A program made the translations under genes and the position numbers. Below the pieces are notes generated by a model. It had not been told where the DNA came from. It made no database searches and saw nothing but the letters and a program-made list of their open reading frames with translations. Below, piece by piece: positions 50,401 to 58,240 of a stretch of 64,000 nucleotides of DNA; positions within the stretch are counted from its first letter, which is position 1, and the number at the start of each line of letters is the position of its first letter. The stretch is from Rubritalea profundi (lineage in GTDB: Bacteria > Verrucomicrobiota > Verrucomicrobiia > Verrucomicrobiales > Akkermansiaceae), in contig NZ_MQWA01000001.1 of the NCBI RefSeq assembly GCF_002954445.1, positions 920,586 through 984,585 of the forward strand, in the 5' to 3' direction.

Positions 50401-50602
50401 TTTGACATCACTCACTACCTTCTTTGGACTCTACCCACTGTTACGTGAGACCGAGGTTCAAGCTCAGTTCCTCAAGCCGATGGCAGCCTCACTCGCCTTT
50501 GGTATTCTCTTCGCCACCATCATCACACTCTTTCTACTTCCCGTGATATTGATTATATCTAAAGACATCAAAGACGGCTTAAAATACGTCTACAGCAAGT
50601 AA
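47459..50602 (+). CDS. RND-family efflux inner-membrane transporter (AcrB-type)
   Basis: 1047 aa; FGFLIVLGVVVDDAIVIGESI; FGILALSGVVVNDSLVLV; 12-TM pattern. Confidence 0.94.
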   Translation: MSSPLQKHPFITWFASNPVVANILMFSILAAGIFTAFTVRKEGFPAFAAETVQVMVPIRGGTPEDVERGVAIKIEESLQSVEGIEHIRSISKDNIAIVTIQAKEKYPISKLLDDVKIQVDAIQSFPEQAEKPVIIEKKRSNEVLWLELYGDASEATLKEAARNLRDVLLRQDAISKVETLGDRDYEISIEPSEQKLRLYNLTFDELARAISNNSLDLGGGVIRSERGDISLRSRDQAYLKADFENIPVRTDSDGTRIFVSDVANVRDSFIDQKFINRYRGQPSISLRIKTEGNDDILKAVAQARATVEEYSKANKLPEGIKVAGWYDGATSIRDRLVLLGKNGLLGVSLVFLILTLFLNLRLAFWVAVGVPVSLAGALACFPIAGIELSVNVISAFGFLIVLGVVVDDAIVIGESIYSEKEQQKSVSDSEGYIRSTVRGVSKVVTPATFGVLTTIAAFLPLTQVSGRMGNVFGQIATTVILCLIFSLIESKLILPSHLAHLNVHRKPANAISRAWSRFQGSIARGLTWVVDSVYRPLIRTFIDWRYAVFAAFIAILILVVSLLPAGQLRFVFFPNIYQDNISVTLELEQGQSVDYLHASAFRIEQASQELGARYEKNFGQNPFVEVQISSSNNTKVSVVTELTRSTTRESLTTAQIIKDWRMAVGQIAGARSLSFAAKAGPPGGDFVINLESDDLDELKLAAEDLKSVVATYSGVYDVLDTFDSGKPEILYSITPEAQAAQITKRDLATGVRDAFYGREAQRVQRGREEVRVMVRYPLEQRGSLETLRNMRIRKSDGTAVPFSLVANTEYSESLASIERYDNKRVVAVEGSIDKTITSSDEIQKRLTEEYYPKMLAKYPSIAISASGEVEQRMKSMKSLQVGFLFSIIFIYILIAIPLKSYLQPLIIMSVIPFGIIGALVGHYIMDIPVSILSVFGILALSGVVVNDSLVLVCRVSDLRKEGHSLLDACKRAGADRFRAIFLTSLTTFFGLYPLLRETEVQAQFLKPMAASLAFGILFATIITLFLLPVILIISKDIKDGLKYVYSK

Positions 50603-50728
50603 CACCACCTAATATGTTAGATTGTCCGAATGTTGTTAATTACGAACTTGGAAACCGATGAAAGACATAGTGAAAATTTGAGGGAGAAGTCTTGGAAGCC
50701 CTATACAAGTTCTGTCCCTCCATACACA

Positions 50729-50982
50729 TGCAGGAGCTAGGCGTTCAGGATGCTCCAGCACTGCTGGCCTGTGGAGGCCCGAACGCTAGATGAAGTGCCC
50801 CCCTCGATTTACATGAGGTTTGGTAGAGAGAGATTCCACTCACCCAATAGATCGAAAAGTAGGCCTTCGCCGATCAGCTCAAAGCGACCGAGACGGTCGC
50901 ACCACGTACCGCGACCGTCTCGGTCGCTCAAAAAATTTCCGGCGAAACTGCTGACTCACAGTCCTCAGACCTCACCAGCAAA
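50729..50982 (+). repeat. Direct repeat R, copy 1: orphan hydrolase 3' end plus nested palindrome
   Basis: TGCAGGAGCT...GAACGCTAGATGAAGT.CCCCTCGATTTACATGAG...CTCAAAAAATTTCC.GCGAA.CTGCTGACTCACAG matches 59189..59445; starts with the orphan coding tail ELGVQDAPALLACGGPNAR*. Confidence 0.92.
50883..50928. repeat. Perfect 18-bp hairpin with self-complementary arms
   Basis: AGCGACCGAGACGGTCGC-ACCACGTACC-GCGACCGTCTCGGTCGCT; each arm is itself CGACCG-NNN-CGGTCG. Confidence 0.93.
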
Positions 50983-51302
50983 CTTCTGCTCACCCAACAA
51001 GCCCTATACATGCTGCTCCAAGAGCGAGTCTGGTATTCGACGCTATGTGCCGAGCTCTATTTTGAGGGTATCAGTTTTTTTGATTGGCAGAGTGATACTT
51101 GGGAGTGTGACGGAGGCTTCTAACCGCCTCGTCCGTATTTGATAGTCTTGGGCTTGGCGGTTGGAAACCACCGCCACGGACCTCAGAGTTAGCAAATCTG
51201 AGCTTGAAAGCTTGCCATTTAGATCAGTCCTTTGATTCCCATTTTAATCGATCAAATCGAATAAGCGTGAATTCTTTTGAGATTTGCCATTGAATCCACT
51301 CC

Positions 51303-51707
51303 ATGAGTCGGAAGAAAAGAAAGTCTGATAGTTCTGCTGAAAATCTGCAAATCCCCAATGCGTTTGGAGCATTGGACGCACTCGCAAACCTGCCTACAGG
51401 ACCAGAAGGCGCTCTGCCTGTCAGCACAGTGAAAATCCCCACGCGCGGTCAGAAAAATACCAATCGAGGGCGTGTCGACATCGTCCGTCAGACGGCGCAT
51501 CGCGGTGGCAAAGCGGTCACGGTCGCCAAGAATTTCATCGGGATCGGACTTGCCGAAAAACAACAACTAGCGAAGATGATCCAGAAAGCCTGCGGCGTAG
51601 GCGGCACCGTCAAGGATGGCTGCATCGAAATCCAAGGCGACAAACGAGACGAGATGAAGCGCATCCTAACTGAAGCCGGCTTCAAACCAGTTTTCGCCGG
51701 TGGCTAG
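51303..51707 (+). CDS. SUI1/eIF1-family (YciH-like) protein
   Basis: VDIVRQTAHRGGKAVTVAKNFIGIGLAEKQQLAKMIQKACGVGGTVKDGCIEIQGDKRDEMKRILTEAGF. Confidence 0.9.
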   Translation: MSRKKRKSDSSAENLQIPNAFGALDALANLPTGPEGALPVSTVKIPTRGQKNTNRGRVDIVRQTAHRGGKAVTVAKNFIGIGLAEKQQLAKMIQKACGVGGTVKDGCIEIQGDKRDEMKRILTEAGFKPVFAGG

Positions 51708-51892
51708 CGGATGCCTTTCACCAGTGTCAGTTTGGGTACATCCGCCTACAAAATGAAACATTCTACCGCGAAACACACGAAAATTTCGAAAGCCAGGGAC
51801 AATCAAGCATCCCAACCAAGGAAACATATGGCTGCCTGTGAACTCACATAGTTCTCTCTCAAAAAAACTGACGCATAGATCACCCATGCATC

Positions 51893-51980
51893 GTTCATAG
51901 AAAAATGACACTGGGGAGATTCCCTTTAAATAAAGAGATTGGTGCCTTCAGATCACATATTGTCTGTTCCGTAGAAATGC
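51893..51980 (+). repeat. Dispersed intergenic element F1
   Basis: CATAGAAAAATGACACTGGGGAGATTCCCTTTAAATAAAGAGATTGGTGCCTTCAGATCACATATTGTCTGTTCC; shares its tail with 54677..54704 and 54915..54942. Confidence 0.7.
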
Positions 51981-52083
51981 GTAGAAATGAATAGTTTTAC
52001 GTAGATCGACTTATACGGCGTTGACGAGGAAAGGGGGGATGTTAGTTTCTTATTCCTTGGCTTCACTGCTCTCCCTTTGCTCT

Positions 52084-52572
52084 ATGAAATACTGCTCTAT
52101 TCTCCTGTTTTCGTTGTTGGTCCTGATCACCTCCTGTGCGACCGCTCCTCCTTACGACGGCCCTGGAGCATTTGATAAAACCGCTGATGCCAAGGCTCAG
52201 GTCTCCCGTTCTCTTTCCTCTGCTCAGAAGAGTGGAAAGCACGTTTTGCTCATCTATGGAGCCAATTGGTGTTCGGACAGCACGCAGACGGTGGAGTTGT
52301 TGCAGTCTGATCCAGAGATATCCCGTATCCTACGGGATTCCTATCTGGTCACTCGTATCGATGTCGGGCCAAGTGACAGTGGCCACAATGGCGATTTGGT
52401 TGCGAGGTATCACGCAACTATCAAAAAAGGCATTCCAGTTTTCGTAGTCCTCGATGGCTCCGGCCGCCTCCTCAATGATACGCGTCAAACACGTCTCCGT
52501 GATTCAGATCACGAGCATCCGGACCGCATAGCCGACTTTCTACAGCAGCATGCTCCCAGTTCCACACGCTAG
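52084..52572 (+). CDS. Thioredoxin-like fold lipoprotein
   Basis: Lipobox LVLITSCAT; GANWCSDSTQTVELLQ active-site region lacking the second Cys; cis-Pro KKGIPVFVVLDGSGRLL. Confidence 0.75.
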   Translation: MKYCSILLFSLLVLITSCATAPPYDGPGAFDKTADAKAQVSRSLSSAQKSGKHVLLIYGANWCSDSTQTVELLQSDPEISRILRDSYLVTRIDVGPSDSGHNGDLVARYHATIKKGIPVFVVLDGSGRLLNDTRQTRLRDSDHEHPDRIADFLQQHAPSSTR

Positions 52573-52588
52573 CTTTTTGATCTCGGCT

Positions 52589-52704
52589 CTAGCATGCCAG
52601 CCAACAGCTTACACTAGGGCTCTCCCATCGTCCGAGCCAACGTTTATATGCCCTGCAGCCTTGATCTCCACTACCCAGCTCGCGACGTACTGCTCCACCA
52701 GAGC
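52589..52704 (+). repeat. Dispersed intergenic element F2, copy 1
   Basis: CTAGCATGCCAGCCAACAG...GAGCCAACGTTTATA...CACTACCCAGCTCG...CCACCAGAGC aligns with 54708..54822. Confidence 0.78.
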
Positions 52705-52826
52705 CCCCTGAGACTCAAATCCTGAAACGGCTAAAACCTCAAAAATAACACTAACTTAACATTTTCACGTCAATCTTGTAACATTTTGGTAGCACTCTCA
52801 GCATTTTAGAGTATTGTCTGCACGTC

Positions 52827-54050
52827 ATGATACGTAAGATCACTACCGAGAACTTCTTCTCACTCCAGAGTGAAGCAACGCTAGATTTAACGACCAGCGC
52901 CAAGACTCCCACAGATTACTCCTTCGAGAAATCGAGCTCTGGAGACCAGGTGAGCATTCTCGCTGGCGTATTTGGACCAAACGCCTCAGGTAAGACAAAC
53001 TTACTCAAAAGCCTCTCTTTTCTTAACTTCTTCATCCGTCATTCCTACAAAGAATTGGATACTACAGAATCCATCCCAGTCGATGGCTTCATCGGCAGTG
53101 ATGCCCCTATCAAGTTCACACTAGAGTTCGAGGGCCAGGACAACGTCTACCGCTACCATCTAGAGCTCAATACTGAAGCTGTGGTCATTGAACGCCTCCA
53201 GCGTTACTACAAACAGACGAAATCCTTTCGTACCGTGCTGCTCCGCAAGCAAGGTAAGAAGAGTGCTCTGGTTAGTCAGAAGGATGGCTACACTGATGCC
53301 TCCCTCATTGCTGAACTCCTCAAGGATCGCCCCAATGCCTCTATGATCTCAGCCGGCATGGTTACTGGTCGCTCGGAGTTCAAAAAGCTCGATGTCGCGC
53401 TCGGTAAATTTGCATGCAATGTTACCCGTGGTGGAAAGATGGATAGACAAACTGGCTCTGTGGCAGACCAACTGAGTGAGTGCGCAGACTTCCTTCACGA
53501 GAACCCACATTTCAAAGACGATATAGAACTTCGCCTCAAGCAGGCCGACCTCGGCATCACCAAGTTCGACGTCCACGAGGTGGAAGTGATGAGCCAGAAT
53601 AAAGGTGACACGAAGAAGATGCACTTCCCGTTTGTCACCCACAACACACCAAACGGTGAGTTCACCTTTTCTCTCTTACAGGAATCCTCAGGTACCCAGC
53701 GACTATTCACCTTGCTGCGGTCATTCCTACCTGTCCTCACAGACGGTGGTATCGCTGTGATCGATGAGATGGAATCAGACCTCCACCCTCACCTTATTCC
53801 ACTCTTACTAGACCTCTTTGTAGACCGTGACTCCAACCCGAAACGAGCTCAACTGGTCTTCACCTGTCATCATGTAGAGGTCCTCAACCATCTAGCCAAG
53901 GAGCAGATCTTCCTGGTCGAGAAAGACGATGACAACCTGAGTACAGTGAAGCGCCTGAGCCAGCACAAAGGCGTCCGCCGTGATGAGAATCACTTCGCCA
54001 ACTACAACGCCGGTCGCTACGATGCTATCCCTGAACCCGATCTCTTCTAA
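52827..54050 (+). CDS. AAA15/AAA21-family ATPase (AbiLi/RloA/AriA-like)
   Basis: Walker A FGPNASGKTNLLKSL; Walker B GGIAVIDEMESDLHPHLIPLLLDLF; C-terminus AGRYDAIPEPDLF. Confidence 0.9.
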   Translation: MIRKITTENFFSLQSEATLDLTTSAKTPTDYSFEKSSSGDQVSILAGVFGPNASGKTNLLKSLSFLNFFIRHSYKELDTTESIPVDGFIGSDAPIKFTLEFEGQDNVYRYHLELNTEAVVIERLQRYYKQTKSFRTVLLRKQGKKSALVSQKDGYTDASLIAELLKDRPNASMISAGMVTGRSEFKKLDVALGKFACNVTRGGKMDRQTGSVADQLSECADFLHENPHFKDDIELRLKQADLGITKFDVHEVEVMSQNKGDTKKMHFPFVTHNTPNGEFTFSLLQESSGTQRLFTLLRSFLPVLTDGGIAVIDEMESDLHPHLIPLLLDLFVDRDSNPKRAQLVFTCHHVEVLNHLAKEQIFLVEKDDDNLSTVKRLSQHKGVRRDENHFANYNAGRYDAIPEPDLF

Positions 54051-54053
54051 TCG

Positions 54054-54572
54054 ATGGCCAGAGAAAGTATCGTCCTTTTCGGTGAGGGAAAAACTGAGGC
54101 CATCTTCCTTAACCACCTCAAGAAAGTCTACGAGGCTGATAAAGATAAGAGACTCAAGATCAAGGTCGATAAGGGTCAAGGGAAGTCACCTCAAGACGTG
54201 GCCAATCGCCTCGTTAATAAACTACTCAAGCTTGGTTGCTATGACAGAAGCCTGCTGCTTATCGATAGCGATATTGAGCACAAGATAAAGAGTGCATTCC
54301 TGAAAAAGAACAGCATCACCCTTGCTCTCTCGGTTCCTCAGTGCCTCGAAGGGCTGATGCTGAGCATCCTCGGTGAATTACCTAAAGGCGGCCTCCACAG
54401 TAGCTCGAAGGAGCTCAAGTCTGCTTTCATCAAGCTGCTCAATACCGATGAGGCGGGCTACTCCATGAAGCTTCGCTCTAGGTGCCCACAGCTCTTTCCC
54501 AAAGAATTGCTAGAAGCCAAGAGAAGCACCCTCCCGGAGTTCGATGCCATACTTAACTTCATGGGGGTGTGA
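54054..54572 (+). CDS. RloB/TOPRIM-like partner protein (AbiLii/RloB-like)
   Basis: SIVLFGEGKTEAIFLNHLKKVY (EGxTE) and LLLIDSDIE acidic motifs; 3 nt downstream of the AAA ATPase. Confidence 0.78.
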   Translation: MARESIVLFGEGKTEAIFLNHLKKVYEADKDKRLKIKVDKGQGKSPQDVANRLVNKLLKLGCYDRSLLLIDSDIEHKIKSAFLKKNSITLALSVPQCLEGLMLSILGELPKGGLHSSSKELKSAFIKLLNTDEAGYSMKLRSRCPQLFPKELLEAKRSTLPEFDAILNFMGV

Positions 54573-54606
54573 AAGGCGTCTACTCATAGATTGCATGACA
54601 GTCTAC

Positions 54607-54705
54607 AACTCATAGAGCTTCATGGAGAATTCTCTATTTTAAAGATCCTTTATAAACAAGGGTTTTGCTGTCTTCGCCTCACATATTGTCTGTTCCCTAG
54701 AGACG
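54607..54705 (+). repeat. Dispersed intergenic element F1, copy downstream of the RloB-like gene
   Basis: CTCTATTTTAAAGATCCTTTATAAACAAGGGTTTTGCTGTCTTCGCCTCACATATTGTCTGTTCCCTAGAGAC. Confidence 0.65.
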
Positions 54706-54707
54706 TT

Positions 54708-54822
54708 CTAGCAGTCCTGCCAACAGGTTGCAATCGGGCTCTACCATCGGCTGAGCCAACGTTTATAAGCCTCGAAGCCGTGAGCCCCACTACCCAGCTC
54801 GCACGTAGTGCACCACCAGAGC
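54708..54822 (+). repeat. Dispersed intergenic element F2, copy 2
   Basis: CTAGCAGTCCTGCCAACAGG...TGAGCCAACGTTTATAAGCC...CCCACTACCCAGCTCGC...CACCACCAGAGC aligns with 52589..52704. Confidence 0.78.
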
Positions 54823-54914
54823 GTCACGGTCACGCTCTAGTTCTTGTAAGCGGATGGGCTCATTGCAGCTTTAGCCTCGGCGATCAACTCCTGTGACGTT
54901 AGTAATGTGCCGCA

Positions 54915-54942
54915 CCTCACATATTGTCTATTCCCTAGAGAC
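54915..54942 (+). repeat. Partial F1 tail
   Basis: CCTCACATATTGTCTATTCCCTAGAGAC, one mismatch to 54677..54704. Confidence 0.8.
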
Positions 54943-54963
54943 ATGGACTTCAGACGCCACTCT

Positions 54964-55007
54964 AAAAAAAACCCGCTCGGGGAAATCCTAGCGGGCTTTT
55001 AGTTTTT
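54964..55007. terminator. Bidirectional rho-independent terminator between convergent genes
   Basis: AAAAAAA-CCCGCT-(CGGGGAAATCCT)-AGCGGG-CTTTTAGTTTTTT: A-tract and T-tract flank the stem. Confidence 0.8.
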
Positions 55008-55026
55008 TAACCGATCTGCAGATTAA

Positions 55027-57717
55027 TCAAAGAACTCTCAAATACTTAGGAACAGGGTATGTTTCCCTCCCCCTCTCCCTCCCTTTAGCTGAGACTGGAG
55101 TAGAAATGCCGCTAATCGCAATCTTGTAGCCTTTTTCAATTCTCGACCATGCGATTAAGTCCAAATCCTTGAGACCTTGTCTACCCGCAAAATACATTTG
55201 GCCCGTTTCATCTTTACACATTATAAATCGAGGCAGTTCATAACCCCCATTCACAACGACCACTTCACAAGGAATCCACCCCTCCTCAAGTTTATGTTTA
55301 CAGTTATCTATAATTTGGATGCCGCAACGACTCAGCCAAGACCTCTTATTAAATAGATTTTTAGAATCAGTTAACTTTTTTATGAGATCTTTCACGACTG
55401 AAAGCAACTCCCTTTTATCTCTGATCTTTAGTCCTGATATGTTGTATACTAGCTCATATAATTCTTCCGATTTACAAAGAAGTTTAGTCGTTGATTCCTC
55501 AAGCAAATCAGAGATCCGCATTGCTGAAAGAAGGTGTCCCAACTCTTTATTTAAGTATAACGTTGCTCCTATGGCGTGCCGAGACTCGTTATCCTTAGAT
55601 AGAGCATCACTAGGAATTTCAGCGGACCTAGTTAAACCTTTTACGGCAGAAAGACAGTCAGACTTATGTATTCTTTTCACTTTGGCAATCTCCAACTGAG
55701 CACTACATGCAGGTATAAACCCTTTATAAGTGTCAGCGATTTTATGTTTTTTCACAAGATTTAAGTGGCTTGAAGCTAAATCAATCCTATCGCATTTCAT
55801 CAACAAGCTAACATACATGCTAGAAAAACGAGTAACTACTACCTCAGGTATATCTTCCCCAAGCATAGCTTCACATTCATTTAATTTTTCTAAATGCGCA
55901 ACTGCCTCATCAACCATACTTTCGGAAGATAAGAATCGACCCAAATTGAGCCGACATGTATATCTCAACTTATTTGAAGACGATGATAAACCTTCAATTT
56001 TTGAAGCTGTGGTATAGGCCTCTAAGGCGCTTTGGCAATCTCTTTGACTCTCCCTCAATCTACCTAAAGTAAGCCAATACTCAGCGTAATTCTTACTCTC
56101 TCTTGGAAGACTTTGCAAAGACTTACCAACTTTTTCTATTTGTTGATAGTCCTTTTCATGCCTACCAGGCTTCTTGAATAATCGCATTGCATCGATTAAA
56201 ACTTTACGTAAATAATCAGGCACGGACTCTGAAATATAATCCCAATGAGTTGGATCAGTATTATGTTTCTGGATACTTGAATGAAGCCTGTTGGCAGCCC
56301 TTGTCGCGTTAATTTTTTTGGCAAATTCGCTTCTTAATTTGAAGTCTAGAGGCCGGTCGCGAAGCATGATTCGAACAGACTCAGCTAACTCTAAGGTCTC
56401 AGAATCTTCGTCCAATTCTTTTGTTATCAAACTAGTTCGCCCCAGACAGTTTATTGCTTCTGTTGTTTCTTCGACAGCAAGCCCCAAAAGTATATGAACT
56501 TGCCCTCGATCTGCTGAACCTCCACAAGCAAACAAACACTCTAATACATCGCAACTATGTTGAGGAAGGCTCTCCACTAGAGCTCTAAATGAAAAATCAA
56601 TAATGTCAGCTTCAGTTTGACCAGAAACTATATTTACATCACCCCCTGCTCTTAATCTATCGACTTGTAACCTGATCGCCAAAGGATTTGAAGCTGAAGA
56701 AGCAGCTATTGACTTGAGTAGATCGTTACTGACATTATGTAGGTCGATTGCCTCTGCATATTTTCTAGCAAGTAGCTCTCCTCCTTGAGTATTTAAACCT
56801 TTAAGAGGGAATGTTTTGGCACCGTCCAACGCAATCCTACTTGTTATAATAATTTTCCAGTGTGCTGGCATTTTCTCTAACCAATCATCAAACTCCATAC
56901 TCCCATCCAGCAAAACAGTTTCGAGATTGTCTACACAAAGGATAACATTTGATGAATCAGCAACGTCTGAATCTTTAATTAATTCATCTAAATGCCTTTG
57001 TAAGGCCTCCATGCAATCAGGAGCATCCAGTTTCTTTACACCTGAGGCCGTTAACTCTTCCTGCTTCAGACTGATAAAGAATACAGCATCCAAACTTTCT
57101 GCTAGACTGACATCGTGAACGACGGTGTTCAAAGAGTCTAGAGCTATTGCAGTCTTTCCCATTCCTCCTGGAGCTACGATTGTTACAACAGGATTTCTCT
57201 TACTTACGATTAAAGATTTAAGTTCTTCGAGTTCTATTTTTCTACCTATTAACCCGGTAACATCATGAGCGAAGTCGCTAGGTAGGTTATTCCATGTATA
57301 TCGCTCCCCTCGTGACCACCACTCTTCTGAAACATCTCTAATTTCCCCGTCTTCGGCAGCTTCTAGTTCAGCTCTAGGTCCGAATATTCCAAGATGCTCT
57401 AGAATTGGATCCGCTACTATGGCCGCCATTCTATACCAGTAAACTTCAAAAAACTCTCGATTTGGATGAGCCATAGCATTTCTGATTACAAAAACTTCCA
57501 GAGACTCAATCTTACTTTTTAGAGATCTACACAATACTTCGTAACTTGTGTCTTTCGTGGATATCACAGCAAGGTCCAACAATTCACCAAAATACGAAGA
57601 CTCAACTAACACTTTAGTTTGGGCTAAGCTATCATTAGAGATGTTTGACCACCTTTCTTCTGAACACCTGTCAACTATACCGTTCACAGCACTTGATTTT
57701 CTGTGAGCCGGCATCAA
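55027..57717 (-). CDS. STAND/NB-ARC NTPase with N-terminal HEPN-like motif, TPR-like region and C-terminal small domain
   Basis: RNAMAH (Rx4H) motif; VVTIVAPGGMGKTAIAL (Walker A); VILCVDNLETVL (Walker B); WKIIITSR (sensor); helical repeats; C-terminal CEVVVVNGGYELPRFIMCKDETGQMYFAG. Confidence 0.85.
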   Translation of the reverse strand: MMPAHRKSSAVNGIVDRCSEERWSNISNDSLAQTKVLVESSYFGELLDLAVISTKDTSYEVLCRSLKSKIESLEVFVIRNAMAHPNREFFEVYWYRMAAIVADPILEHLGIFGPRAELEAAEDGEIRDVSEEWWSRGERYTWNNLPSDFAHDVTGLIGRKIELEELKSLIVSKRNPVVTIVAPGGMGKTAIALDSLNTVVHDVSLAESLDAVFFISLKQEELTASGVKKLDAPDCMEALQRHLDELIKDSDVADSSNVILCVDNLETVLLDGSMEFDDWLEKMPAHWKIIITSRIALDGAKTFPLKGLNTQGGELLARKYAEAIDLHNVSNDLLKSIAASSASNPLAIRLQVDRLRAGGDVNIVSGQTEADIIDFSFRALVESLPQHSCDVLECLFACGGSADRGQVHILLGLAVEETTEAINCLGRTSLITKELDEDSETLELAESVRIMLRDRPLDFKLRSEFAKKINATRAANRLHSSIQKHNTDPTHWDYISESVPDYLRKVLIDAMRLFKKPGRHEKDYQQIEKVGKSLQSLPRESKNYAEYWLTLGRLRESQRDCQSALEAYTTASKIEGLSSSSNKLRYTCRLNLGRFLSSESMVDEAVAHLEKLNECEAMLGEDIPEVVVTRFSSMYVSLLMKCDRIDLASSHLNLVKKHKIADTYKGFIPACSAQLEIAKVKRIHKSDCLSAVKGLTRSAEIPSDALSKDNESRHAIGATLYLNKELGHLLSAMRISDLLEESTTKLLCKSEELYELVYNISGLKIRDKRELLSVVKDLIKKLTDSKNLFNKRSWLSRCGIQIIDNCKHKLEEGWIPCEVVVVNGGYELPRFIMCKDETGQMYFAGRQGLKDLDLIAWSRIEKGYKIAISGISTPVSAKGRERGRETYPVPKYLRVL

Positions 57718-58240
57718 GTTGTCCTGATCTATAATGAATCTCCAATACCTTTCTCTAAGCTTTGAAGAACCATTGCAGTTTTCTTTCTTAATAATTCAAT
57801 GTTCATAAATTTTCACACAAGCTACTATCAGTTAGCCAATGCAGGTAAAGCTATTTTTAAGCTCCGAACGTTTCCATCTAACTGAATCATCTGACACACA
57901 ATCTTTGAAGGAAGCCAGTCCACCCCTGATTTATAAGGGACCTCATGGAGAGACACATTTCCATGAGAGGCTATCCACGGATTTTTTAGACGATATCTGC
58001 TGCTAGATCGATCCCTTCTGCCCAGTCGTACAACACCCGAGCCCGCATTTTAGATTGTTCCAGTTTCCCAGTGAACTAATTAACCAATGATCCACCCTAC
58101 CCCGTTCCACGCATGGCTGTGGGTTATGGAGTTCTTCACCTATAGCGCGCGTTGGAAGGCGTTTAGAGCATCGACACAGTCGATGGATGACTCCGAATTA
58201 TCGATTACCGGAGCCGTCGAATTCGTGGCAGTCTCTAGCC

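Noticed and set aside
44233-50602. TetR-OMF-MFP-RND operon as a novel system
   Set aside because: Standard tripartite efflux operon architecture with canonical motifs.
57942-57967. CTCATGGA...TCCATGAG 8-bp inverted repeat upstream of the STAND gene
   Set aside because: Short stem and no second copy; could be an operator but chance occurrence cannot be excluded.
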